This document shows positions 17,213 through 26,694 of a DNA stretch of 64,000 nucleotides, piece after piece; within the stretch, counting starts at the first letter, position 1, and each line of letters begins with the position of its first letter. The position numbers and the translations under genes were made by a program. The notes beneath the pieces were generated by a model. It did no database searches, was not told the DNA's origin, and was given only the letters and a program-made list of their open reading frames with translations. Origin of the DNA: CAKZQX01 sp034436755 (GTDB taxonomy: Bacteria > Chloroflexota > Chloroflexia > Chloroflexales > Chloroflexaceae); the NCBI GenBank assembly GCA_034436755.1, contig DAOTVB010000008.1:11330-75329 (forward strand), read 5' to 3'.

Positions 17213-18649
17213 ATGATACGGACATGGGGTAAGTGGGGCGTAGCGGTAGCTGGTGCATTGGGACTCTTCCTGGCACTTGGGACAAGCGCTTTTGCGCAGG
17301 AAGTTGATCAGGCCGCAGAGGTTGCTGTCGCCGCAGATACGATGTGGCTGGTTGTTGCCGCTATTCTGGTATTCTTTATGCAGGCTGGTTTTGCTTTCCT
17401 GGAGGCTGGCTCGACCCGCTCGAAGAATGTCGTTAACATCATGATGAAGAACATGATGGACTTCTCGATGGCGGCAATTGCATTCTGGGCAATTGGCTGG
17501 GGTATTGCCTACGGTGCTTCGGCCGGCGGCTTTATCGGTACCGACGCCTTCTTCCTGGGATATGATCCTAATGAGGCGGGGGCCGCGCCCGTTCTGGCAA
17601 GCTGGTTGTTCCAGGTGGTATTTGCCGGTACTGCTGCCACCATCGTCTCCGGGGCAATGGCCGAGCGGACCAAGTTTTCGAGCTACCTGATCTTTAGCGC
17701 AGTTATCTCCATGCTGATTTACCCGGTTGTGGTTCACTGGGTCTGGAGTGGTGCGGGCTGGCTGAACCACTACAGCGGCAGCACCGATGGTAACTGGGGC
17801 TTTACCGACTTTGCCGGCAGCACGGTCGTTCACAGTGTTGGTGGCTGGGCCGCGCTGATGGGTGCCATTATCCTGGGGCCGCGCATCGGACGCTTTAGTG
17901 GTGATGGCAAGTCGCAGCCGATTCCGGGTCACAACATGGCGCTGGCAGGGCTGGGTGTGTTCATCCTCTGGCTCGGCTGGTACGGCTTTAACCCTGGTAG
18001 CCAGTTGGCCCTCTCGTCCCAGGGCGATGCCAATGCGGTTGCGCTGGTAGCCGTTAACACTACCCTGGCTGCGGCTGCGGGCGCGCTGGGTGCAATGTTC
18101 ACGACCTGGTTCAAGAGTGGCAAGCCGGACATTACCATGACGCTGAATGGGGTTATTGGCGGTCTGGTGGCGATTACTGCGCCCTGTGCTTATGTGACCC
18201 CGCTGGCGTCCGTGATTATCGGTCTGGTTGCAGGCCCGCTGATTGTCTTCTCGGCTGCCTGGATGGAGGCGTTGAAGATTGACGATCCGGTCGGCGCGGT
18301 TCCGGCTCACCTGGTGAATGGTGTCTGGGGTACCCTGGCTGTGGGTCTGTTTGCTACCATCGAGGGCAACACGGGCACGCTGGGGCTCTTTGCCGGTGGC
18401 GGGGCCACTCTGCTGATTGCGCAGATCGTCGGGGTCGTCTCGATTGGCCTCTGGACAGTTGTTACGTCGGGTGTGCTGTTCTATGCCATCAAGGTGACGC
18501 TTGGCCTGCGGGTTAGCGCCGAGGAAGAGGAAATGGGTCTGGATATTGGCGAGCATGGTTCAGTTGCCTATCCTGACTTCCTGGCCCCACCGGAAGCGGG
18601 TGCGCCGCCGGTTGCTACGGGTGGTGTGAGCCGCGCTCCGGCCAAGTAG
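17213..18649 (+). CDS. amt: Ammonium transporter of the Amt family
   Basis: 478 aa. Channel-type NH4+/NH3 transporter of the cytoplasmic membrane, trimeric in the family. A signal peptide-like first helix ends at ALGTSAFAQ; eleven membrane helices follow. Hallmarks: FFMQAGFAFLEAGSTRSKN, WAIGWGIAYG, DFAGSTVVHSVGGWAAL with the first pore His, and PAHLVNGVWGTLAVGLFA with the second. The start follows AAGGAGAT. No glnB/glnK PII gene is adjacent, unlike many bacteria. The C-terminal tail is Pro/Ala-rich. A good terminator follows. Confidence 0.96.
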   Translation: MIRTWGKWGVAVAGALGLFLALGTSAFAQEVDQAAEVAVAADTMWLVVAAILVFFMQAGFAFLEAGSTRSKNVVNIMMKNMMDFSMAAIAFWAIGWGIAYGASAGGFIGTDAFFLGYDPNEAGAAPVLASWLFQVVFAGTAATIVSGAMAERTKFSSYLIFSAVISMLIYPVVVHWVWSGAGWLNHYSGSTDGNWGFTDFAGSTVVHSVGGWAALMGAIILGPRIGRFSGDGKSQPIPGHNMALAGLGVFILWLGWYGFNPGSQLALSSQGDANAVALVAVNTTLAAAAGALGAMFTTWFKSGKPDITMTLNGVIGGLVAITAPCAYVTPLASVIIGLVAGPLIVFSAAWMEALKIDDPVGAVPAHLVNGVWGTLAVGLFATIEGNTGTLGLFAGGGATLLIAQIVGVVSIGLWTVVTSGVLFYAIKVTLGLRVSAEEEEMGLDIGEHGSVAYPDFLAPPEAGAPPVATGGVSRAPAK

Positions 18650-18716
18650 GAGCAGTTCCGACCATGGCCGGTTGAATGCCGGTGACGGGTTGTTGAAAGT
18701 AATGCGTATCGCGTAT

Positions 18717-18745
18717 GCGGAGGTCGGGGTAATCCCGGCCTCCGC
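18717..18745 (+). terminator. Intrinsic terminator after amt
   Basis: GCGGAGGTCGGG and CCCGGCCTCCGC (one G-U pair) close on a short loop and run into TCTTATG. The T-run is short. Confidence 0.65.
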
Positions 18746-18841
18746 TCTTATGTATCTGGATTCCGCCTCACACTCAGACGGCGGGATGTGGTAGACTATA
18801 AAATATTCTTCTTTGATAGTTTCAGAAATAGGGAGCCCACT

Positions 18842-19927
18842 ATGCCAGATATCCTGCGCGATGAACTTGTCAGATTGACATGTGATATGATCCGTTTTCA
18901 AAGCACTGCTGACCGGCCTGATCAGCTTCATGCTGTAGTTGACTATCTAGATCACTACCTCAGTGCTGTTCCTGATATTTTTGTGCATCGTTCCACAAGT
19001 AATGGCAAACCCGCAATCGTTGCAACACTGCACGACACCCGCACCCCTGCGCTACTGCTCAATGGACATGTGGATGTTGTGATGGGACAGCCCGCGCAGT
19101 TTGAACCCCAGATACGTGATGGGCGTATCTATGGCCGGGGCAGCCAGGATATGAAGGGCAGTGTGGCGGTGCTGCTGCGGTTGCTTAAGGATCTGGCGGC
19201 ACGGGATACGCGCCCCGATGTTGGGTTTCAGTTTGTGAGTGATGAAGAGATCGGTGGTGCCCACGGTACTGAGCGGCTGTTTAACGAGGGCTGGCGCTGT
19301 AACTATTTTATTGCCGCCGAGCCGACTGATATGGATATTTGTAATGAGCATAAGGGCGCGCTCTGGATTGAACTCCGGGTGCCGGGGATGTCTGCTCATG
19401 GCTCGCGCCCCTGGGCAGGACGTAACCCGATCCTAGCACTGCATCGGGGACTCGATGCGTTATTTGGACATTTCCCCCCGCTGGAACAGGCGACATGGCG
19501 CACGACTGTCACCCCGACAGCGATTCAGGCGGGGATTGGCTCGCCTAACCAGGTACCACCTGAACTGCAGGTAACGCTTGATGTGCGCCATATCCCCGAT
19601 GATCGGCCTGACGATATTCTGGCAGTGGTGCGTACCTGTTTTCCAGAAGCTGAAGAGGTCGAGTGCCGGCGGGCCGCGCCGCTGGCGACCAGTCCCGAAA
19701 ATTCCCATGTCCGGCGACTGGCGGCTACCAGCACACGCATACGCAACCAGGAAACCCGGTTTTATAGTGAGCACTTCAGTACCGATGCGCGCTTCTATAG
19801 TGCGGCGGGTATTCCGGCAGTCTGCTTTGGACCCGCTGGTGCCGGGCTGCATTCGCCAGAGGAGTGGGTTGTCATCGACAGCCTGGTGCAGATGTATGAT
19901 GTGCTGCATACAATGATTCTGGAGTAG
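18842..19927 (+). CDS. M20-family metallopeptidase/deacylase (ArgE/DapE type)
   Basis: 361 aa from the ATG at 18842 after GGGAG. Zinc-site motifs: LLLNGHVDVV (metal His and Asp), GRIYGRGSQDMKGSVAVLL, and VSDEEIGGAHGTE with the catalytic Glu pair. The dimerisation 'lid' domain sits between ALWIELRVPGMSAHGSRPW and the C-terminal GAGLHSPEEWV, which supplies the last metal His. Relatives hydrolyse N-acyl amino acids, succinyl-diaminopimelate or small peptides. The substrate cannot be fixed; there are no pathway neighbours. Confidence 0.88.
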   Translation: MPDILRDELVRLTCDMIRFQSTADRPDQLHAVVDYLDHYLSAVPDIFVHRSTSNGKPAIVATLHDTRTPALLLNGHVDVVMGQPAQFEPQIRDGRIYGRGSQDMKGSVAVLLRLLKDLAARDTRPDVGFQFVSDEEIGGAHGTERLFNEGWRCNYFIAAEPTDMDICNEHKGALWIELRVPGMSAHGSRPWAGRNPILALHRGLDALFGHFPPLEQATWRTTVTPTAIQAGIGSPNQVPPELQVTLDVRHIPDDRPDDILAVVRTCFPEAEEVECRRAAPLATSPENSHVRRLAATSTRIRNQETRFYSEHFSTDARFYSAAGIPAVCFGPAGAGLHSPEEWVVIDSLVQMYDVLHTMILE

Positions 19928-20128
19928 GGTACACCACGAAGAATCCACACACCAGGAGAGTTGTTCAAACAAGCCATAGTTTGCTGAGCAACAACTCGCT
20001 GATTATCGCCGTAATGTGTAGGTAAAAGCTACGTTACCGGACCTCCTACACGGCTATGCTTCGCTATGTGTCGGGATAGCAGGTATCGAGGCGGGAGCGT
20101 AATCTACGACGAAAAGGAGCTATCATCA

Positions 20129-21451
20129 ATGCAACGTCGATTTCTGCCGGCGGTGTTCGCACTCCTGTTCCTGGCAATCTGGTTGCTGCCAATGGTGACT
20201 CGGGCGCAACGTACGCGCTGCTTTGCGGAGACAGGTTATTGTATCGAGGGCGTGATTCTAACTTACTGGGAACAGAACGGTGGCCTACCGGTGTTTGGTT
20301 ACCCAACCACCGAGTTGCGGGTTGAGACAAACAACGATGGCTGGACCGGACCGACACAATGGTTTGAGCGGGACCGCCTGGAAGATCATGGCGCAGAGGG
20401 TGTGCTGGCGGGTCGGTTAGGCGCGGGCTTGCTCGAACTCCAGGGCCGCCCGTGGCGCGACTTCCCACAGGTGAGCGATGCACCCTCGGGTTGCCGCTAC
20501 TTTGCCGTTACCGGTCACAGTCTGTGCGAACCATTTAAAAGTTACTGGGAACAAAATGGTGGTCTGGAGCGCTTTGGCTATCCGATAACCGAACCGTTCT
20601 ATGCCACCCTTGACGATTGGAGCGGAACCATCCAGTATTTTGAGCGACGGCGGATGGAGCATCATACGGAACTGGCGGGTACCCGGTATGAAGTGTTGCT
20701 AGGGTTGCTGGGGAACGAAGTGCGCGCGTATGCATCCGGTCAACCCGAGCAACCGTCGGTACCGCCGGCCTATCCTGCGCCCTCGGCCAGTCCGGTTGTA
20801 ACATCAACGCCATTGCCCAGTCCAATTTTGCCGACGCCGGAAGTGTCGCCCAGTCCGGTGCCGCCGACACCAACGGTATCACCCAGTCCAGTGCCGCCGA
20901 CGCCGACCGCAGCCACGGCGGATTATCCCACTCCGGGAACCTGTCTGACGGCACAGGATGCGGAACTGGCACGTCTGGTGAATGACTACCGCAATGCAAC
21001 CGGATTGCCGGATGTCCCGGTCTCGAAATCGCTGACGCATGTTGCCCAGGCGCATGTGCTCGATCTGCACTACCATGAACCTGACAGTGGAACGGATAAC
21101 CGGGGAGCGGCTTGCAATATGCATAGCTGGTCGGATCAGGGGGAGTGGAGTCCCGTTTGCTATACCTCCGATCATGCCAATGCCGCCGGGATGTGGAGTA
21201 AGCCTCGCGAGATAACCGGGAATCTCTATACTGGTAATGGGTATGAGATTGCCTATGGTTTCTCGGGACAGGCCGACCCATCGGGTGCCTTAGCTGCCTG
21301 GCAAGGTAGCCCGGGGCACAATGGCGTTATCATTGAGCAGGATGAATGGGGCCCATGGCAGGCTATGGGGGTAGCGGTGTATGAGCACCACGCGGTGGTC
21401 TGGTTTGGCGAGGAAGTTGACCCGCAGGGGACAATTGCAACATGTCAATAA
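20129..21451 (+). CDS. Secreted CAP-domain protein with FGYP-type repeats
   Basis: 440 aa from ATG 20129 (AAGGAG upstream), starting with a signal peptide cleaved near TRAQ. Two repeats of about 60 residues carry TG-x2-(I/L)-x3-(I/F)-x3-YWEQNGGLxxFGYP...QYFER; such repeats are common in Chloroflexota exported proteins and probably bind the envelope. A Pro/Ser linker (SPSPVPPTPT, repeated) leads to a C-terminal CAP/SCP-PR1 domain (LARLVNDYRNATGLP, LTHVAQAHVLDL, SPGHNGVII, WQAMGVAVYEHHAVVWFGE). CAP domains act as proteases, lipid carriers or adhesins; which applies is unknown. Confidence 0.88.
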   Translation: MQRRFLPAVFALLFLAIWLLPMVTRAQRTRCFAETGYCIEGVILTYWEQNGGLPVFGYPTTELRVETNNDGWTGPTQWFERDRLEDHGAEGVLAGRLGAGLLELQGRPWRDFPQVSDAPSGCRYFAVTGHSLCEPFKSYWEQNGGLERFGYPITEPFYATLDDWSGTIQYFERRRMEHHTELAGTRYEVLLGLLGNEVRAYASGQPEQPSVPPAYPAPSASPVVTSTPLPSPILPTPEVSPSPVPPTPTVSPSPVPPTPTAATADYPTPGTCLTAQDAELARLVNDYRNATGLPDVPVSKSLTHVAQAHVLDLHYHEPDSGTDNRGAACNMHSWSDQGEWSPVCYTSDHANAAGMWSKPREITGNLYTGNGYEIAYGFSGQADPSGALAAWQGSPGHNGVIIEQDEWGPWQAMGVAVYEHHAVVWFGEEVDPQGTIATCQ

Positions 21452-21467
21452 AGGTTTGTGGTAACGT

Positions 21468-22556
21468 ATGGTATATCTCCTTCAGACCCTCCCCGGTCTT
21501 GGGCCGTTAGCCGGGCAGGAAGCCGAACAACGCCTGTCGGTACGCGGTGGGTCCGGCCGCCCGCAGGCCGCAGGAACGCATTTTGTGCCGGGGCGCAATG
21601 ATCTGGTGTTGCTGCGCTACAATGGAAATCCGCGTGAACTGTTGCGCCTGCGGATCAGTGAAGATGTGTTTGCCGTGGCGGTACGTGCCTTCAAAATCGC
21701 TCCCGATGAGCGTGGGTTACGCCAGATATTCGCGGCAACGCGGGATACTCGCGCGGTTGGTGACGCACTTGCGGCCTGGTCGCAGGCGCTCAATACCCGC
21801 CGCAAGCCGACAACTTTCCGTGTGGTGACGCGTGAGGTCGGGGCGCACAAGTTTCGCCGCCGTGATATTGGTCGCGCTGTCACCGATGCGATCAAAGCCG
21901 GCTGGCCGGGACGCTGGCGTGAGGTTGCGGAAGATGCCGATATCGAAGTCTGGGCCACCCTGCTCAAGCAGGAGTTGGTATGCGGTGTGCGTCTCTCCGG
22001 CCCGGAGATGCGTCATCGCAGTCGGGAACGGCATATGCCGGCCGCGCTACGCCCGGCACTGGCGGCGGCTATGGTCTGGCTCACCGATCCCGCACCACAG
22101 GATGTCTTTCTGGACCCGCTGGCAGGCACCGGTACCCTGCTGTTGGAACGCGCGGCGGCGGGGCCATTTGCGCGTCTGTATGGCAGTGATCACACTGGCG
22201 AAGCGGTCAAGAATATGCGGATCAATACCCGGCAGATTGGCGGAGAGGTTACATGCGAGCGGTGGGATGCGCGGTCACTACCGTTGCCGGCAGAGAGTGT
22301 TGACAAGGTGGCGACGAATATGCCATTTGGGAAACAGGTAGCTCTCGAACAGGATTTGCCGGCGCTTTACCGGGGCGTGCTGGCCGAAATTGGGCGGGTA
22401 CTTCGGCCCGGGGGCCGGTTGGTCACCCTGACCGGCGATGCCGGGCTACTTGAGGCGGCCCGCACCGCCGCTGCGCCGGAACTGCGGCCAGGTATATCGC
22501 GCCGGGTTAGCGTGCTGGGCACCGCCGCTTCGATCAACGTGTTCCAGAAGCAGTAA
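21468..22556 (+). CDS. THUMP/RlmL-TrmN-like RNA guanine-N2 methyltransferase
   Basis: 362 aa. The N-terminal ~150 residues look like a THUMP-containing RNA-binding region (FRVVTREVGAHKFRRRDIGRAV). The C-terminal half is a SAM methyltransferase: PAALRPALAAAMVWL, DVFLDPLAGTGTLLLERA, DHTGEAVKNMRINT and a catalytic-type motif TNMPFGKQ. In TrmN/Trm14 and RlmL families this motif is NPPY/NPPFG, so NMPFG is a variant. Probably modifies a guanine in tRNA or 23S rRNA. Seventeen bases separate it from the CAP-protein gene, so the two may share a transcript by chance. Confidence 0.8.
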   Translation: MVYLLQTLPGLGPLAGQEAEQRLSVRGGSGRPQAAGTHFVPGRNDLVLLRYNGNPRELLRLRISEDVFAVAVRAFKIAPDERGLRQIFAATRDTRAVGDALAAWSQALNTRRKPTTFRVVTREVGAHKFRRRDIGRAVTDAIKAGWPGRWREVAEDADIEVWATLLKQELVCGVRLSGPEMRHRSRERHMPAALRPALAAAMVWLTDPAPQDVFLDPLAGTGTLLLERAAAGPFARLYGSDHTGEAVKNMRINTRQIGGEVTCERWDARSLPLPAESVDKVATNMPFGKQVALEQDLPALYRGVLAEIGRVLRPGGRLVTLTGDAGLLEAARTAAAPELRPGISRRVSVLGTAASINVFQKQ

Positions 22557-22614
22557 ACAATCCGGGTTGTGACGTAGATTGTTGCAAAGAAAGAACAGGT
22601 ATAAGGACAGCGAT

Positions 22615-23964
22615 ATGGACCAGTTTATTAGCTACATTGATGCTCATAAGGAACGGTTTCTCTCGGAGTTATTCGATCTGCTGCGTATCCCCTCTGTGGC
22701 CGCGCAGGGGCGCTGCATCCCCGAAGCCTGCGCCCAGGTAAAGGCGCGGTTAGAGCAGTTGGGCGCGGATGTGCGTCTGATCAGCACCAACGGCGGCGCG
22801 CCGGTGGTCTATGGTACGCTGGGGAGTGGCCCGCGTACGCTGCTGATCTATGATCACTATGATGTGCAGCCGGCCGAGCCGCTTGAACTCTGGACTTCCC
22901 CCGCCTTTGAGCCGACTATCCGCGATGAGAAGATCTATGCGCGGGGTGTGGCGGACAATAAAGGCAACCTGATGCTGCGCATTCAGGCGATTGAGGCATG
23001 GCTGGCAACCCAGGGCGATCTGCCCATACGGATTGCCTTTGTGATCGAGGGCGAGGAGGAGGTCAGCTCGCGCACGCTGTATGCTTTCTGCCGCAACCAT
23101 CCCGATCTGCTCAAGGCCGACGGCTGTCTCTGGGAGACGGGCGGGCGGGACATTGCGGGCCGTCCGACGGTTGCCTGTGGTGCGAAGGGCATTCAGTATG
23201 TTGAGTTAATCGCGCGCGGTGCCGTGCGGGATCTCCACTCGTCCAATGCTACCGTGGTGCCCAACCCGGCCTGGCGGTTGACCTGGGCGCTGGCAACCCT
23301 CAAAGCGCCCGATGGTCGCATTCTGATACCGGGCTTCTATGATGCGATCCGGCCTGCCAATGAGATCGATCTACAGGCGCTTGAAAGCATTCCCACCGAC
23401 GACGAAGCGGTCCTGGTCGACTATGGCATTCCGGCATTCCTGGATGATGTTCAGGGTGTTGAACGGCTGCGCCGGCATCTTTTTGAGCCAACCTGTACGA
23501 TCTGCGGTCTGGTGTCCGGGTACACGGGGGAGGGCTCCAAGACCGTCCTGCCGAGTGAGGCTCGCGCCAAGATTGATTTTCGCCTGGTGCCGGAGATGGA
23601 GCCGGAGACGGTGCTGCAACAACTGCGGGCGCACCTGGATGCGCAGGGTTATACGGATATTGAAATGGTTGACCTGGGGGGCGAACACCCGGCGCGTAGC
23701 GATCTCGATGCGCTGGTTGTGCGCGCAGTCACGGCGGCGGCGGAGATGACCTATAACATCACGCCGCTGGTCTACCCGACGATGGCGGGTACCGGGCCGA
23801 TGTACCCGCTCTGCCAGGCATTTGGTACGCCGGTTGCCAGTGGTGCCGGGTGCGGCTATCATGGTACCCAGATCCATGCGCCGGATGAAAATATCCGCAT
23901 AGAAGATTATTGGATGAGCATGCGCTGGATGGGCTACCTGATTAAAGCCTTCGCGGCCGCCTGA
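22615..23964 (+). CDS. M20-family dipeptidase
   Basis: 449 aa from ATG 22615. Motifs: LLIYDHYDVQPAEPLELW (metal His and Asp), IYARGVADNKGNLMLR, AFVIEGEEEVSS with the catalytic Glu pair, and late GAGCGYHGTQIHAPDENI for the remaining metal ligand. The long lid domain and the DHYDVQP motif place it with CNDP/PepV-like dipeptidases rather than ArgE. A second M20 enzyme lies at 18842, but the two are distant in sequence. It probably hydrolyses dipeptides in the cytoplasm. Confidence 0.9.
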   Translation: MDQFISYIDAHKERFLSELFDLLRIPSVAAQGRCIPEACAQVKARLEQLGADVRLISTNGGAPVVYGTLGSGPRTLLIYDHYDVQPAEPLELWTSPAFEPTIRDEKIYARGVADNKGNLMLRIQAIEAWLATQGDLPIRIAFVIEGEEEVSSRTLYAFCRNHPDLLKADGCLWETGGRDIAGRPTVACGAKGIQYVELIARGAVRDLHSSNATVVPNPAWRLTWALATLKAPDGRILIPGFYDAIRPANEIDLQALESIPTDDEAVLVDYGIPAFLDDVQGVERLRRHLFEPTCTICGLVSGYTGEGSKTVLPSEARAKIDFRLVPEMEPETVLQQLRAHLDAQGYTDIEMVDLGGEHPARSDLDALVVRAVTAAAEMTYNITPLVYPTMAGTGPMYPLCQAFGTPVASGAGCGYHGTQIHAPDENIRIEDYWMSMRWMGYLIKAFAAA

Positions 23965-24473
23965 GATACCAGGATGCACATAATATGAAGTTATCCGGTC
24001 ACTGACCCGGAGTCGAAGCCGGTGTTCGGGTTTGTCACCAGGCCGGAACAGGTGGTACTGCGTAACTCAGGTTCCATAACCAACTACGGATCGTCTGAGC
24101 GGAGGCGCACACACGTTGTGCGCCTTCACCGTCATATATTCATGAAAATCCCCAAATCAAGCGCAAAACGACAACTTTATGACAAAATTTGCACATTCTC
24201 TGCCCAGGATCTTGACATATATCCAAACCATACGTACGATAGATTTACTATTTCAACCTGTGCGCGAGTAATATGTGATGCTGATAGCAGATTGCTATAG
24301 ATCTCAAGCCAGGGCTGTGGGTAATGGGCAGCCTGACCGACCTTCCCCAGGATTTGGGCCTTGGGCCGGTGTTGCCGGCGTGTGGCTATGTAGGCCAGTT
24401 CGGCCTTGTCGCACTACCTGACGGCTCCTGCCGCTGCAGATACACCTGAGTTAGAAAGAGAGAAGAGTTTGTT
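23965..24473. other. Intergenic, no supported gene
   Basis: About 510 bp. The one open frame (24022-24300, plus) has no family resemblance or ribosome site. Small GC-rich inverted motifs occur near 24340-24420, but nothing is clear enough to name. Confidence 0.45.
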
Positions 24474-25439
24474 ATGACTACCACCCCATCTCCCCGCCGT
24501 ATTGCCATTGCCTGCCAGGGCGGAGGGAGCCATACCGCATTCACGGCAGGCGCACTGCGCGGTATCTTTCGCAACCTCCCGGAAACACATAAGATCGTGG
24601 GCATGAGTGGCACATCGGGTGGCGCGATCTGTGCGCTGCTGGCATGGTCCTGTTTGCTGCGCAGTGAGCGAGATCAGGCGATTGACCTGCTGGAGGCATT
24701 CTGGCAGGATACCTCTGCCAATTTCTTTTATGACATGCTGCTAAATAACCTGGTCGTTCTGGGGTCACGTCTGCAAGATCTGGTCAATCTGCCGGCAGTC
24801 AATCCCTACTTTTACCCGCCGTGGGGCCAGGATCGGCTGCGCCTGCTGCTCGAAAAGTATGTTGACTTTGCGCAGTTGCCGACGTACATCACGCCCAGCA
24901 GTCCGACTCTGCTGGTGGGCGCGGTCAATGTGTTGTCGGGAGAGTTGACGATCTTTCGGGATGGGGAGATTGATGCCGAGGCGATCCTGGCGTCGGCGGC
25001 GATCCCGACGCTGTTTCGCGCGGTGCATACCCGGGGGGGCGTCTACTGGGATGGGCTCTTCTCCCATAATCCGCCGATACGTGACTTTGTGCGTTCCGAG
25101 GTGGCGCCGCAGCCGAAACCGGATGAGATCTGGATTATTCAGATTAACCCGTCAGTCCGCACCGAAGAGCCGATGACTATTCAGGATATTCAGGATCGCC
25201 GGAATGAGCTTGCGGGGAATCTCTCACTTAATCAAGAGGTCTACTTTATTGAGCGCATCAACCAGTTGATCGCCACTGGTGTCATTTCCGACGCAAACTA
25301 CAAACATGTCACAATACGCCGGCTGATGATGCAGCGCAGCTTAGACTACGCCTCAAAACTGGATCGTAGTCCTTCCTTTATCCAGGATCTGATTGCCGAT
25401 GGTGAAGAACGCGCCAGGGCTTTTGTGCAGGCATTGTGA
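24474..25439 (+). CDS. Patatin-like phospholipase
   Basis: 321 aa. Ser-Asp dyad acyl hydrolase: oxyanion loop CQGGGSHTAF (~14-23), nucleophile in GTSGG (Ser48), catalytic Asp193 in WDGLFSHNP. It acts on membrane lipids or acyl esters in bacteria. The oxyanion motif GGGSHT departs from the usual GGGxRG. Preceded by a purine-rich ribosome site. Sixty-five bases separate it from the diguanylate cyclase, so co-transcription is possible. Confidence 0.9.
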   Translation: MTTTPSPRRIAIACQGGGSHTAFTAGALRGIFRNLPETHKIVGMSGTSGGAICALLAWSCLLRSERDQAIDLLEAFWQDTSANFFYDMLLNNLVVLGSRLQDLVNLPAVNPYFYPPWGQDRLRLLLEKYVDFAQLPTYITPSSPTLLVGAVNVLSGELTIFRDGEIDAEAILASAAIPTLFRAVHTRGGVYWDGLFSHNPPIRDFVRSEVAPQPKPDEIWIIQINPSVRTEEPMTIQDIQDRRNELAGNLSLNQEVYFIERINQLIATGVISDANYKHVTIRRLMMQRSLDYASKLDRSPSFIQDLIADGEERARAFVQAL

Positions 25440-25504
25440 TTATGTGAACATCCGCCGTCAGTGTGGAACGGAATTTCACCCGCGTTTCTTGACCTGGAGC
25501 GGCT

Positions 25505-26416
25505 ATGGATCTGGATGATACCTTCTATAAAAATGTGCTGGATAGCCTGTATGATGGGGTCTATTTTGTTGATCCCCAGCGCCGGATTACCTACTGGAAT
25601 AAAGGTGCCGAGGCAATCAGCGGGTTTACCGCTGAGGAGGTTGTTGGTCGGCACTGCTGGGATAATATTCTCCGCCATGTCGATAATGATGACAACGAGT
25701 TGTGTTTTGGTCTCTGCCCGCTGGCGGCAACGATCCAGGATGGCGATCAGCGGGAAGTCGAAGTTTTTCTGCATCACAAGGATGGCCGGCGGCTGCCGGT
25801 GATTGTGCGGACCGCGCCCGTGCATGATGCTGAGGGGAATATTATTGGTGCTGTTGAGATATTTAGCGATAACAGTGCCAGGATCGCTACTGCCCAGCGG
25901 CTGAAAGAGTTGGAACAACTGGCGCTGCTCGATCCGCTGACGCAACTGGCAAATCGGCGCTATCTTGAGATGAGCCTGAATCTGCGGTTCGATGAGATGA
26001 CCCGATACGACTGGTCATTTGGGGTGTTGTTTATCGATGCCGATAATTTCAAACGCATTAACGATATCTATGGACATGATATCGGCGACGAAGTATTGCG
26101 CATGATTGGTAACACATGTATGAATAATGCCCGGTCGTCGGATATTGTCGGGCGTTGGGGTGGTGAAGAGTTTGTCGCAATCATTCGCAATGTCGATGAA
26201 GAGAAACTGTATATCCTGGCTGAACGGTTTCGGCTGCTTATCGCCGAGTCGCGGCTGCCGGTCTGGCCAATGACCATTCGGGTGACGGTGTCGATTGGCG
26301 CAACCCTGGCGCAACCGGATGATAGTGTCGAGACTTTGCTCAAGCGCGCTGATCGTCTGCTGTACCAGAGCAAGCACGCCGGTCGGAATCGCGTGTCTCT
26401 GCACCTGGAAGAGTAG
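25505..26416 (+). CDS. PAS-GGDEF diguanylate cyclase
   Basis: 303 aa. Makes c-di-GMP from two GTP. An N-terminal PAS domain (~8-125: GVYFVDPQRRITYWNKGAE, GRHCWDNI, HKDGRRLPVIV) probably binds a small ligand; its Cys67/Cys71 pair is notable. The GGDEF domain (~140-300) has DPLTQLANRR, DADNFKRINDIYGHDIGD and an intact active site GGEEF at 219-223. An inhibitory I-site RSSD (210-213) lies exactly five residues upstream, so product feedback is expected. No membrane segment. Followed by a heptamer repeat and a terminator. Confidence 0.93.
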   Translation: MDLDDTFYKNVLDSLYDGVYFVDPQRRITYWNKGAEAISGFTAEEVVGRHCWDNILRHVDNDDNELCFGLCPLAATIQDGDQREVEVFLHHKDGRRLPVIVRTAPVHDAEGNIIGAVEIFSDNSARIATAQRLKELEQLALLDPLTQLANRRYLEMSLNLRFDEMTRYDWSFGVLFIDADNFKRINDIYGHDIGDEVLRMIGNTCMNNARSSDIVGRWGGEEFVAIIRNVDEEKLYILAERFRLLIAESRLPVWPMTIRVTVSIGATLAQPDDSVETLLKRADRLLYQSKHAGRNRVSLHLEE

Positions 26417-26422
26417 CTACAA

Positions 26423-26534
26423 AAAGAACAAAGAACAAAGAACAAAGAACAAAGAACAAAGAACAAAGAACAAAGAACAAAGAACAGAAAACAGCGAACA
26501 AAGAACAAAGAACAAAGAACAGAAAACAGCGAAC
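26423..26534 (+). repeat. Heptanucleotide tandem array (AAAGAAC), 16 units
   Basis: Sixteen exact 7-bp units in constant register: AAAGAAC x9, AGAAAAC, AGCGAAC, AAAGAAC x3, AGAAAAC, AGCGAAC. The AGAAAAC-AGCGAAC pair recurs, so a larger block was itself duplicated. It lies seven bases past the cyclase stop, and its last units form the left arm of the terminator. Copy number probably varies. Confidence 0.92.
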
Positions 26535-26586
26535 AAACCTGTTGTCTGGTAGCGATGTGCCAGGCAGGTTTTGTTCGCTGTTCTTT
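26525..26586 (+). terminator. Strong terminator hairpin after the diguanylate cyclase
   Basis: The left arm AACAGCGAACAAACCTG (26525-26541) pairs with CAGGTTTTGTTCGCTGTT (26565-26582), followed by CTTTT. The left arm is built from the end of the AAAGAAC repeat array. Confidence 0.8.
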
Positions 26587-26694
26587 TCATATCTTACCGC
26601 TTCTTTACCATTTCCAAATGCAAAAATGATAACTGCGCCGCGTTCATACGCAGGTGATGAGTAGTTTTATTCGCCTTATGTGAAAGGGATTGTT

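Noticed and set aside
17141..18556. 471-codon minus-strand open frame opposite amt
   Set aside because: Runs antisense to a clear Amt gene, with His/Asn/Arg-rich low-complexity translation. An artefact of codon bias.
24022..24300. 92-codon frame between the dipeptidase and the patatin
   Set aside because: No ribosome site, no family features, composition unlike its neighbours.
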